Shown in pieces: positions 14,722 to 21,363 of a stretch of DNA of 21,406 nt. Position numbers and translations under genes: made by a program. Source of the stretch: Candidatus Symbiobacter sp. (GTDB lineage: Bacteria > Pseudomonadota > Alphaproteobacteria > Elsterales > Elsteraceae); NCBI GenBank assembly GCA_030054015.1, contig JASGCR010000005.1, positions 1-21,406 on the forward strand. Reading direction: 5' to 3'. The notes below the pieces were generated by a model. It made no database searches and was not told the DNA's origin. It saw only the letters and a program-made list of their open reading frames with translations. Position 1 is the stretch's first letter; each line of letters begins with the position of its first letter.

Positions 14722-15654
14722 TTGGATTAGGGTGCCATGTCCAACGGGCGTAAAAAGTTCCAACAGCAAAGCATGAGGCACCCGCCCATCCAAAATGACC
14801 GAGGCTTTGACGCCATTTTGCACCGCGTCGATACAGGTTTCGACTTTGGGGATCATGCCGCCGGTAATAGTGCCATCGGCGATCAATTCATTGGCTTCGG
14901 CCACGGATAAATGCGGAATGAAATTTTTCTCGTTATCCAACACCCCCACCACATCGGTGAGCATGAGCAACCGCTCGGCCTTAAGGCAGGCGGCAATCGC
15001 CCCGGCTGACGTGTCGGCATTGATGTTATAGGTGTTATAGGTCTCGCCCTCGATGCGAAACCCGACCGGCGCGATCACCGGAATAAACGGGCTGTCCAAC
15101 AAGGCGTGCAAAATCGCGGGATCAATCCGTTCCGGCTCGCCGACATAGCCCATCTCGGCGCGGTGTTTTTCGACCGGTTTGGCGCGGATGAGGCCGGCAT
15201 CTTTGCCCGACAAGCCAATCGCTTTGCCGCCCATTTGTTCGATCCAGCCCACCAATTGTTTGTTCACCGCGCCTGACAACACCATTTCGACAATTTCCAT
15301 GGTTGGCGGATCGGTGACGCGCAGCCCATCGATAAAATTCGATTTTATCCCCACCCGTTCCAACATTTTACCAATTTGCGGGCCGCCGCCATGGACAATG
15401 ATCGGGCGCAATCCCACCTGTTTCAACAGCACGACATCTTGGGCAAAATGTCGCGCCTGGTGTTCTTGTCCCATCGCATGGCCGCCATATTTTATGACGA
15501 TGATTTTGCCGGCGAATTTACGCGCAAAATGCAAGGAATCCGAGAGAATATCAAGTTTATCAGCCCAAACTTGTTGTGCGGCCAGATGGGATGCGGTCGA
15601 TTCAGTGACCAATTTTTTGGCAGGGTCGGCAAGATTGGGTTTGATCTCGGTCAT
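14704..15654 (-). CDS. argB: Acetylglutamate kinase
   Basis: Phosphorylates N-acetylglutamate in arginine synthesis. 316 residues of the amino-acid kinase fold. Visible are the phosphate-binding KYGGHAM at 55-61, the substrate loop HGGGPQIG at 88-95, YNINADTSAGAIA in the middle and TGGMIPKV near the C-terminus. An N-terminal helix before the core (about 25-50, AQQVWADKLDILSDSLHFAR) matches the extra helix of arginine-inhibited hexameric enzymes, so feedback inhibition is expected. A further 20 residues precede it. GAGGAAAA lies about 8 nt before the start. It is divergent from hemF; its 3' end runs into tandem repeats. It is about 10 kb from engB and on the opposite strand. Confidence 0.96.
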   Translation of the reverse strand: MTEIKPNLADPAKKLVTESTASHLAAQQVWADKLDILSDSLHFARKFAGKIIVIKYGGHAMGQEHQARHFAQDVVLLKQVGLRPIIVHGGGPQIGKMLERVGIKSNFIDGLRVTDPPTMEIVEMVLSGAVNKQLVGWIEQMGGKAIGLSGKDAGLIRAKPVEKHRAEMGYVGEPERIDPAILHALLDSPFIPVIAPVGFRIEGETYNTYNINADTSAGAIAACLKAERLLMLTDVVGVLDNEKNFIPHLSVAEANELIADGTITGGMIPKVETCIDAVQNGVKASVILDGRVPHALLLELFTPVGHGTLIQTSPTA

Positions 15655-15722
15655 TGAGTTTTTCCTCGCTAACTTCTAGTTTGGACGGAATTTCGCGCCT
15701 GGTTGGATTAAAACAGACAAGT

Positions 15723-15751
15723 ATGATAGAGCTTGGGCCAGGTTCTATCAT
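15723..15751. promoter_or_regulatory. Inverted repeat between argB and hemF
   Basis: ATGATAGA at 15723-15730 and TCTATCAT at 15744-15751 are perfect arms around a 13-nt spacer, followed at once by a -10-like CATAAT on the plus strand. It lies in the divergent argB-hemF intergenic region, so it could be an operator acting on hemF, argB or both. No known factor site was recognised; it is not an Fnr or ArgR box. Confidence 0.4.
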
Positions 15752-15803
15752 AATTGCCGCTTTCACTTCAAACATTCCGCAACCCCGCAAAGTACCCCCG
15801 CTC

Positions 15804-16766
15804 ATGTCCCCCAGCGATGCGCATCCTCCCGCCGAGCCAAATCCACTCAATTTGCCCAATTTGTCCAATTTGCCCGCCCATCCCCTGGTCGGCAGCGCGT
15901 TTGCCACACGCTGCGCCGCCTGGTTTGCACTGTTGCGCGACCAGATTTGCGCCGAATTTGAGCGGTTAGAGGATGAGTGTCCGCTTGCCCTGGCCGCCGG
16001 CATGGAAGCCGGCCGGTTTGAACGCAAGGCCTGGCAACGCCAAGATATCGCCGATGCGGGCGATGGCAACCTAGATAAAGGCGGCGGCATCATGGCGGTG
16101 ATGCGCGGCGGTCGCGTGTTTGACAAGGTCGGCGTCAATATCTCAACTGTTTACGGGCAATTTTCCGCAAATTTCGCCGCCCAAATCCCCGGTGCCGACC
16201 ATGATCCGCGCTTTTACGCCAGTGGCATTTCCTTGGTCGCCCATCCGCGCTCGCCCAAATTGCCGATTGCCCATATGAACACCCGCCTGGTCGCCACCTC
16301 GAAACAATGGTTTGGCGGTGGCGGCGACCTCACCCCGATTTTCGTCATTGACCGCGACCGCGATGATTTTCACGCAGCGTTTCGCGCCGCTTGTGATGCT
16401 CACAATCCCGAATATTATGCCAAATATAAAACCTGGTGCGACGAGTATTTTTTCATCAAACATCGCGGCGAAGCCCGCGGCGTCGGCGGCATTTTTTACG
16501 ATTATTTGAACAGCGGCGATATCGAACGCGATTTCGCCTTTACCCAAGATGTCGGTCGCTGTTTCGCCGAGATTTATCCCGCCATATTGCGCCGCCATTT
16601 GCACGAAGCCTGGGACGATTCCGACATCGAACGCCAACGCATCAAACGTGGCCGCTATGTCGAATTTAACCTGATTTATGATCGCGGCACCGTGTTTGGC
16701 TTGAAAACCGGCGGCAATATCGAGGCGATTCTTATGTCCCTCCCCCCCCTTGCCGCCTGGCCCTAG
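15804..16766 (+). CDS. hemF: Oxygen-dependent coproporphyrinogen III oxidase
   Basis: Converts coproporphyrinogen III to protoporphyrinogen IX with O2 in haem synthesis, indicating aerobic growth. 320 residues from the ATG at 15804. Conserved stretches include the Gly-rich GGGIMAVM block, VHP-type VAHPRSPKLP, NTRLVATSKQWFGGGGDLTP, YYAKYKTWCDEYFFIKHRGEARGVGGIF, and the C-terminal GRYVEFNLIYDRGTVFGL with EAILMSLPP. The C-terminus stops soon after LPPLAAW, shorter than in E. coli. No good ribosome binding site precedes 15804; 15723 (ATG) or 15654 (TTG, inside argB) are in-frame alternatives. A nine-base repeat CAATTTGYC occurs three times at 15848-15874 in the variable N-terminal region. Confidence 0.94.
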   Translation: MSPSDAHPPAEPNPLNLPNLSNLPAHPLVGSAFATRCAAWFALLRDQICAEFERLEDECPLALAAGMEAGRFERKAWQRQDIADAGDGNLDKGGGIMAVMRGGRVFDKVGVNISTVYGQFSANFAAQIPGADHDPRFYASGISLVAHPRSPKLPIAHMNTRLVATSKQWFGGGGDLTPIFVIDRDRDDFHAAFRAACDAHNPEYYAKYKTWCDEYFFIKHRGEARGVGGIFYDYLNSGDIERDFAFTQDVGRCFAEIYPAILRRHLHEAWDDSDIERQRIKRGRYVEFNLIYDRGTVFGLKTGGNIEAILMSLPPLAAWP

Positions 16767-17182
16767 CGGGTGCGACCCGCAGCGATCCGTTTTTTCCCAT
16801 CGCTTTCGTTACCCCATTGTGACCAATGATTCTTTCGCGGGGGAGTTTCAGTTTTTTCGCTTAGAGGCCGATCCAAAATTATAATAGGTTGAGTAATAGC
16901 GTCTTCACCCGCCGCTTGCGTTAGCAAGCGTGTCGGGTGATCCAGCTTTGACGCGCGTTGGCGCGTCAAAAATTGATATTATTGCTCGAAATAGACATTT
17001 CGAGCTGCTGGATACCCCGCACCGTCCGCATAAATGCGGCGGCGGGAGCCTGTCCCCCGCCAATGTCGTAAGACATTGGACGGGGGATAATGGCGCTCTT
17101 TAGTCAGCGCGGCGAGGAAGGCCTGAATAATTTGCGCAATTGAGGGGTGGTAAGATTTTTTCATTCGCTTTTGCGGCAAATT
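16767..17182. other. Structured intergenic region with five hairpins
   Basis: No supported gene. Five stems follow one another: 16906-16939 (see separate entry), 16947-16956/16961-16970 (10 bp, loop GTTG), 16984-16992/16997-17005 (9 bp, loop AGAC), 17016-17046 (two-step stem), and 17053-17067/17072-17087 (15 bp with one bulged A, loop GTAA). A near-perfect inverted pair, 16934-16946 (CGGGTGATCCAGC) and 17007-17019 (GCTGGATACCCCG), encloses the second and third. This looks like a composite of palindromic intergenic elements or a structured RNA. A 71-codon minus-strand frame across it has no ribosome binding site or known product. Confidence 0.75.
16898..16939. repeat. REP-like hairpin, copy 1
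   Basis: AGCGTC leader at 16898-16903, outer stem CACCCG (16906-16911) with CGGGTG (16934-16939), inner stem CGCTTGC (16913-16919) with GCAAGCG (16924-16930), loop GTTA. The two stems are separated by one C on the left and TGT on the right. The same layout recurs at the window end. Confidence 0.7.
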
Positions 17183-17195
17183 TATGTTATACATA
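17183..17195. promoter_or_regulatory. Possible operator of the RelE-type toxin-antitoxin pair
   Basis: TATGT and ACATA flank a 3-nt centre about 35 nt before the antitoxin start, overlapping a -10-like TTATAC. Antitoxins of this kind commonly repress their own operon at such a site. The match is short and tentative. Confidence 0.3.
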
Positions 17196-17230
17196 CATCA
17201 TGCGATTTGATAAAGAGGAGGGTGGCAATT

Positions 17231-17443
17231 ATGGCCCCGTTGGATAATGCTCTGTCACAGTCCGAGATTTTTGTCGAATATGAGGGGTTTGAGGGCGACA
17301 GCGAAGGTCGTTATACCCCCGAATATTCCGCCGAACTCGCTGCTTCGGTTGCGGCGTATGAGGCGGATAAAAAACGCGGAATCTCGCGCGGAACCCCTTT
17401 AGCACAGGTTATCAAAGAACTTGGCCTGGACAATAATAATTGA
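17231..17443 (+). CDS. Putative antitoxin of a RelE-type pair
   Basis: 70 residues, acidic, starting at the ATG at 17231 with GAGGAG (17215-17220) 10 nt upstream. The longer frame back to 17147 lacks such a site. It belongs to no family I can name with confidence: residues 10-30 are acidic and aromatic, 31-48 are a likely helix (PEYSAELAASVAAYEADKK), and the C-terminus SRGTPLAQVIKELGL resembles the toxin-binding tails of RelB-like antitoxins. No clear ribbon-helix-helix is visible, so DNA binding is uncertain. Its last 23 nt overlap the toxin gene, giving the usual antitoxin-first, coupled arrangement. Confidence 0.7.
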   Translation: MAPLDNALSQSEIFVEYEGFEGDSEGRYTPEYSAELAASVAAYEADKKRGISRGTPLAQVIKELGLDNNN

Positions 17444-17702
17444 ACCGCTTGCCAAAGCCAAACTTGGCAAATTAGACAATGCGGTCAGCAAACGCATTGT
17501 AAATTTTTTGCACGAGCGGGTTGCTACCCACCCCGATCCCATCAAATTAACCGAGCCATTAAAGGGCAATCTATCCGGATATCGTCGCTTCAGGGTCGGC
17601 GATTACCGCTTAAAGGCCGATTTTAACAAAGACGAATTAACCATTAACATCACGCGCATTGATCACCGCCGCGATATGTATGTTAAGGTAAAATTGCCTT
17701 AA
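17421..17702 (+). CDS. RelE/ParE-family toxin
   Basis: 93 residues, from a TTG start inside the antitoxin gene. It shows the family layout: the opening strand AWTIIIEPLAKAKLGKLD, a two-helix section with RIVNFLHERVAT, then PLKGNLSGYRRFRVGDYRLKADF (about 45-68), and the terminal TRIDHRRDMYVKV strand with R, H and R in the usual active-site region. RelE-type members cleave mRNA at the ribosome, while ParE-type members act on gyrase; the HRR..Y end favours RelE-like mRNA cleavage, as inference. The TTG start was chosen because the next possible start would lose the first strand. Confidence 0.87.
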   Translation: MAWTIIIEPLAKAKLGKLDNAVSKRIVNFLHERVATHPDPIKLTEPLKGNLSGYRRFRVGDYRLKADFNKDELTINITRIDHRRDMYVKVKLP

Positions 17703-17741
17703 CCTTAACCGTGGGAATTACGCGTTGATGATCCACTGCGT

Positions 17742-17775
17742 CATCCTTGTTAGAAATCCAAGGATGGGCTATGAT
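17742..17775 (+). promoter_or_regulatory. Predicted promoter of the HEPN/MNT pair with overlapping inverted repeat
   Basis: TTGTTA at 17747-17752 and TATGAT at 17770-17775 are 17 nt apart. An 8-bp perfect inverted repeat, CATCCTTG (17742-17749) and CAAGGATG (17759-17766), covers the -35 and spacer, where a repressor would block polymerase. The leader would be about 60 nt. Confidence 0.45.
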
Positions 17776-17840
17776 CCATCTCGGAAAAATCGTTTTACCA
17801 AAACGGCCCTGCGCCAAATCAATCCGCTTGGGTTACCCAC

Positions 17841-18131
17841 ATGAAATTGCCCGATTTTGTCAAAACCCATCGTCAAGAAATTCTTGACCTGCTCACGCGC
17901 TATCCCACCCTCTCCAATCCACGCATTTGGGGCGCGATGTTGAGCGACCAAGAACGCCCCGAACCCTGGTTCGAAATGGTCGTCGATACAAAACCAAATA
18001 CCTCTTGGCGGGAAATTGGCGGGTTGCAATATGAGTTGGAAAAATTGCTAAAGGTTGAGGTCTATTTGCGCACTGATCGGATGATGGGTAATCCGAATCA
18101 GGGTGTCATGGCTCATGCCCAACCATTATGA
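17841..18131 (+). CDS. MNT-like minimal nucleotidyltransferase antitoxin with degenerate active site
   Basis: 96 residues. It aligns by eye along most of the MntA-like fold: LSNPRIWGA matches the usual NPRVFGS, VVDTKPNTSWREIGGLQYELEKLL matches the central strand and helix, and VEVYLRT matches VDVVTE. The catalytic parts are altered: the GSxARG loop reads GAMLSD (31-36), and the SDLD carrying the two metal-binding Asp residues reads PWFE (42-45), so Asp becomes W43 and E45. In active pairs this enzyme AMPylates the HEPN toxin; this copy should not. The frame is intact, and the stop overlaps the next start as ATGA. No strong ribosome binding site precedes it. An antitoxin acting by binding alone, or a decaying gene, are both possible. 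Confidence 0.72.
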   Translation: MKLPDFVKTHRQEILDLLTRYPTLSNPRIWGAMLSDQERPEPWFEMVVDTKPNTSWREIGGLQYELEKLLKVEVYLRTDRMMGNPNQGVMAHAQPL

Positions 18132-18505
18132 AGCAAATTGGTCAATTTTCCCTCGCGGATTGCTTGGAATTTATGCAAAATTCTAGTAAGGATATTCGTG
18201 GTTATTTAGGGGGTTGCAACCGCGAACAATTTGGCCGCGAGCAAAGCCAATTATTGCTGGTGGCGATGTGCTTTATTATCCTTGGTGAAGCAACAAGGTA
18301 TATCCAGAGTAATTATCGCCCCTTTGCCGATTCTTACCCGCAAATTCCCTGGCTCGAATTGGTTGGCTTGCGCAATTTCACCGCTCATGCGTGTTATCGT
18401 ATTGATATAGATGGACTTTGGGATGCAATAGAAGAATATTTGCCGGAATTGGAGCAAATTCTGCCAAATATGATGCGGGCGGCGGAACAATGGCCTGAAA
18501 TTTAA
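18128..18505 (+). CDS. HEPN-domain (DUF86, HepT-like) putative RNase toxin
   Basis: 125 residues forming the all-helical HEPN domain. The helix-loop LVGLRNFTAHACY (79-90) has the RNase motif R82-x4-H87 intact. In HepT proteins His is followed by x-Tyr, the Tyr accepting AMP from MntA. Here the matching position is C89, with Y90 one residue later. C-terminal IDIDGLWDAIEEYLPELEQIL matches the family. The toxin likely cuts RNA, probably tRNA as shown for studied HepT proteins. It overlaps the MNT gene by 4 nt. The active-site pair suggests retained RNase function, while the AMPylation site appears shifted or lost along with the partner's catalytic residues. Confidence 0.82.
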   Translation: MKQIGQFSLADCLEFMQNSSKDIRGYLGGCNREQFGREQSQLLLVAMCFIILGEATRYIQSNYRPFADSYPQIPWLELVGLRNFTAHACYRIDIDGLWDAIEEYLPELEQILPNMMRAAEQWPEI

Positions 18506-18532
18506 TCTGTGATAAAGAGTGACCCCCAAAAA

Positions 18533-20128
18533 ATGAACGAAAAAACATTCCCCTCAATTAAGGATTTACATCCCAAAGCCTGGCCGTTTGAAGAAGCGCA
18601 AAAAATCATTGCCCGCTTGGCCAAACAGCCCAATCCCAAAAACTACGTGTTGTTTGAAACCGGCTATGGCCCGTCGGGGCTGCCGCATATTGGCACATTT
18701 GGCGAAGTGGTGCGGACAACGATGGTGCGCCAGGCCTTTATGCGCCTGTCTGACCAACCGACGCGGTTGTTTGCGTTTTCCGATGACATGGATGGGTTGC
18801 GCAAAATCCCCGACAATATTCCCAATCCCGACATGATCCGTCCGTTTTTGGGGCAGCCTTTGACCAAAATTCCCGATCCATTTGGTACCCATGAAAGTTT
18901 TGGCCACCATAATAATGCGCGATTGCGGGCATTTTTGGATGGGTTTGGTTTTGAATATGAATTTCAATCTTCGAGTGATTGGTATCGTTCGGGAAAATTC
19001 AACGATGCGTTGCGGCGCGTCTTGCGCCACCACGATGCGATTTGCGACATTATGCTGCCCAGTTTGGGGCCGGAGCGCCGCGCAACCTATTCGCCTTTAC
19101 TCCCAATTTGTCCCCGCACCGGTCGGGTCTTGCAAGTCGCCCTGGTCGCCAAGGACGAAGTCGCCGCAACCATCAGCTATCGTGATCCCGACACCGCCAA
19201 ATTGGTCGAAGTCTCGATTTTGGATGGCCATGTCAAATGCCAGTGGAAAGCCGATTGGGCCATGCGCTGGTATGCGCTGTCGGTTGATTACGAAATGTCG
19301 GGCAAGGATTTGATCCCGACCGTCGCCCTCAGCAGCAAAATCGTGCAGATATTGGGCGGAATGCCGCCAGACGGCTTTTCCTATGAATTATTTCTCGACG
19401 AAAACGGGCAAAAAATTTCCAAAAGCCGCGGCAATGGCTTGACGGTCGATGAATGGCTGCGTTATGCCCCGCCGGAAAGCCTGGCCCTTTATATGTATCA
19501 ACAACCGCGGCGGGCAAAGAAACTTTATTTCGATGTGATCCCCAAAGCGACCGACGAATATTTGACCTTCCTTGAAAAATACCCGTCCCAAAGCCCCGCC
19601 GACCAGGTCGAAAATCCGGCCTGGCATATTCATAATGGTCAGCCGCCGACCGCATCTTCGCCTTTGTCCTTTGCCATTTTGCTCAATCTGGCCAGCGTCG
19701 TTCATGCCGAGGATGGGGCGGTTTTATGGGGGTTCATCAGCCGTTATCGCCCTGGGGTCACGGCGGCTAATGCGCCGATCTTGGCGCGTTTGGTTGATTT
19801 CGCCCTGGTCTATTACCGCGATTTTATTGCGCCGCACAAAAAATACCGTCCCGCCAACGATGCGGAACGGGCGGCGTTGCAGGATTTAGCCGCCAGGCTG
19901 GCGACACTTGATGCCGCCGCGCGGGTTGATGCCGATCTTTTGCAAAATTTGGTGTTTGCGGTCGGCAAAGATCACGGTTTTGCCGAATTGCGGGAATGGT
20001 TCAAAGCCTTGTACGAAATCTTATTGGGGCAAGAGCAGGGGCCACGCATGGGGTCCTTTATCGCCCTGTTCGGGGTCGACGAGACCCGCCGTTTAATTGC
20101 GGAAAAAACCGCCGATGCGGTGCCGTAA
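18533..20128 (+). CDS. lysK: Lysyl-tRNA synthetase, class I
   Basis: Charges tRNA-Lys with the class I (archaeal-type) enzyme that most alphaproteobacteria use in place of the class II LysS. 531 residues from the ATG at 18533. The Rossmann signature HIGT is at 52-55 in YGPSGLPHIGTFGE, and the KMSKS loop reads KISKS at 294-298 in GQKISKSRGNG. The insertion and the C-terminal helical anticodon-binding region (about 370-531) are present. No clear ribosome binding site precedes 18533; a GTG at 18509 is in frame and would add eight residues. It follows the HEPN gene closely but is presumably transcribed from its own or a read-through promoter. It converges on the methyltransferase gene 17 nt away. 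Confidence 0.95.
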   Translation: MNEKTFPSIKDLHPKAWPFEEAQKIIARLAKQPNPKNYVLFETGYGPSGLPHIGTFGEVVRTTMVRQAFMRLSDQPTRLFAFSDDMDGLRKIPDNIPNPDMIRPFLGQPLTKIPDPFGTHESFGHHNNARLRAFLDGFGFEYEFQSSSDWYRSGKFNDALRRVLRHHDAICDIMLPSLGPERRATYSPLLPICPRTGRVLQVALVAKDEVAATISYRDPDTAKLVEVSILDGHVKCQWKADWAMRWYALSVDYEMSGKDLIPTVALSSKIVQILGGMPPDGFSYELFLDENGQKISKSRGNGLTVDEWLRYAPPESLALYMYQQPRRAKKLYFDVIPKATDEYLTFLEKYPSQSPADQVENPAWHIHNGQPPTASSPLSFAILLNLASVVHAEDGAVLWGFISRYRPGVTAANAPILARLVDFALVYYRDFIAPHKKYRPANDAERAALQDLAARLATLDAAARVDADLLQNLVFAVGKDHGFAELREWFKALYEILLGQEQGPRMGSFIALFGVDETRRLIAEKTADAVP

Positions 20129-20138
20129 GGGGTTTTTC
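20108..20138 (+). terminator. Weak terminator-like hairpin at the lysK end
   Basis: ACCGC (20108-20112) and GCGGT (20117-20121) form a short hairpin inside the last codons, and GGGGTTTTTC follows at 20129-20138. AAAAACC at 20104-20110 can also pair with GGTTTTT at 20131-20137. Either would be a modest terminator between convergent genes. Confidence 0.25.
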
Positions 20139-20145
20139 GGGGGGA

Positions 20146-21213
20146 TTATGCCGCTTGTTTATCGCCATAACAGCGATACACGGCCAGGCTGCCCGATTGC
20201 AGGGCCTTGGCTTTGGCTCCCATCCGTTCGACTTCGCGCATCACCATCGGGTGCAACGCCGGGGGGATTTCCGCCTGCCTTAATCGCATGGGCAAAGCCG
20301 AAAACGCCGCCGCAATCTGGTGGGTATATTCTTCCGTCACATCCTCAACCAAAGCCAGCTTAAACCCCGCATCCACCAATTGATTGGTCATGTCGGTCAA
20401 ACGCATGGGTGGCGTTCGATTGGCTTCTAATTGATACCAGCCTTCCAGCAAGTGGGTTGAAACGCGGTTGGCTTGGTGGTCGGAACGCAAGACCGTTTCC
20501 AGGAAAAGACAACGACTCCTGGGCCGCAGCGTCCGCTGCAAAGCCGCAAGAAATTCGGCTTGGTTGATTGAGCCAGAAATCTGTTCGCGGCATAAGGCCC
20601 CATCATAAGATTCCGGCATCAATTTCAGATGCTCCGGGTCAAATGACGAGACCGTGACATTTTGGCCGGGGTCGGAAATGCGGAATCGCTCGCGGGCCTC
20701 AAAGGCGAGGGCCTGGTCGGACTCCATCGCCCGCACCAGGCACCCCCAATGGCTGGCAATCTCATGACTTATGGCACCAAGGCCACAGCCAAAATCGAGC
20801 ATAATTTTACCGCGGTAAAGCCCCAAAGGTTGCAACCATTCCCGCGCTAACCCCTGTGGTTCTGGCCCTAAAAGACCCACGCCCCAAATATGTTCGGCGG
20901 CTTCGATGCGGTTGGGTGTCCAACTCAGTTCGGGTTTTGGACGGGTTGGGGCGGAGGGGGCCATGCCAGCCCTGGCGGCACCAGGTGGTGCCCAAATTTC
21001 CATTTGAATCCGCCATTGCATCGCCAGCCAAGCTTGAATCCGGTCCAATTTTCCACCCAGCGACTTCCCCAGTGATGCCAATTCAATATGTTCAAAGTCC
21101 AACATACTGTAATTTTGCGGGGCTGAATTTTGCGGGCCTGCTTGGATTTGCTTTTTGGTTTTGCTGTCATATCGGGCCATTTTCGCCACCATCCCGCTAT
21201 CTATCTGGTTCAT
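20146..21213 (-). CDS. Class I SAM-dependent methyltransferase, substrate unknown
   Basis: 355 residues. The Rossmann methyltransferase core starts near 135 with motif I LDFGCGLGA (139-147), followed by an acidic residue ending the second strand (E164 in RAMESDQ) and RPRSRCLFLETVL, typical of the later strands. Before it, residues 36-75 form a helical region (about LASLGKSLGGKLDRIQAWLAMQW) and 99-131 contain WTPNRIEAAEHIWGVGLLGP, a block I associate with alphaproteobacterial methyltransferases of unassigned role. There is no signal peptide. The substrate cannot be told from sequence. ATGs at codons 8 and 12 are alternative starts, since no strong ribosome binding site precedes 21213. Confidence 0.85.
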   Translation of the reverse strand: MNQIDSGMVAKMARYDSKTKKQIQAGPQNSAPQNYSMLDFEHIELASLGKSLGGKLDRIQAWLAMQWRIQMEIWAPPGAARAGMAPSAPTRPKPELSWTPNRIEAAEHIWGVGLLGPEPQGLAREWLQPLGLYRGKIMLDFGCGLGAISHEIASHWGCLVRAMESDQALAFEARERFRISDPGQNVTVSSFDPEHLKLMPESYDGALCREQISGSINQAEFLAALQRTLRPRSRCLFLETVLRSDHQANRVSTHLLEGWYQLEANRTPPMRLTDMTNQLVDAGFKLALVEDVTEEYTHQIAAAFSALPMRLRQAEIPPALHPMVMREVERMGAKAKALQSGSLAVYRCYGDKQAA

Positions 21214-21270
21214 GCTCAGAGTGATATGTTAGCGCGACAGACGAAAAAAAGCAAAAGCGATAAAAAGTAC

Positions 21271-21363
21271 GGGCGTCATTACCCACCGCTTACCACCCCT
21301 CAATACCTAAGAGGAAGAGCGTCACTTAAAAGCAAGAGCGTCAAAAAGAGAGCGTCATTACCC
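21271..21363. repeat. Short direct repeats AGAGCGTCA and GCGTCATTACCC
   Basis: AGAGCGTCA occurs at 21316-21324, 21335-21343 and 21349-21357. GCGTCATTACCC occurs at 21273-21284 and 21352-21363. They lie in the 190-bp region upstream of the methyltransferase and lead into the terminal hairpin. Spacing is irregular, so this is not a CRISPR array. Confidence 0.7.

Noticed and set aside
15654..15803. TTG-initiated N-terminal extension of hemF
   Set aside because: It overlaps the argB start and includes the divergent regulatory region; residues are not like the HemF family.
16979..17194. 71-codon minus-strand open frame
   Set aside because: It spans the hairpins, lacks a ribosome binding site and has no recognised homology; likely a by-product of the repeat element.
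17841..18131. Frameshifted pseudogene in place of the MNT gene
   Set aside because: The frame is open, aligns along most of the fold and overlaps the HEPN start as ATGA; only the active-site residues are changed.
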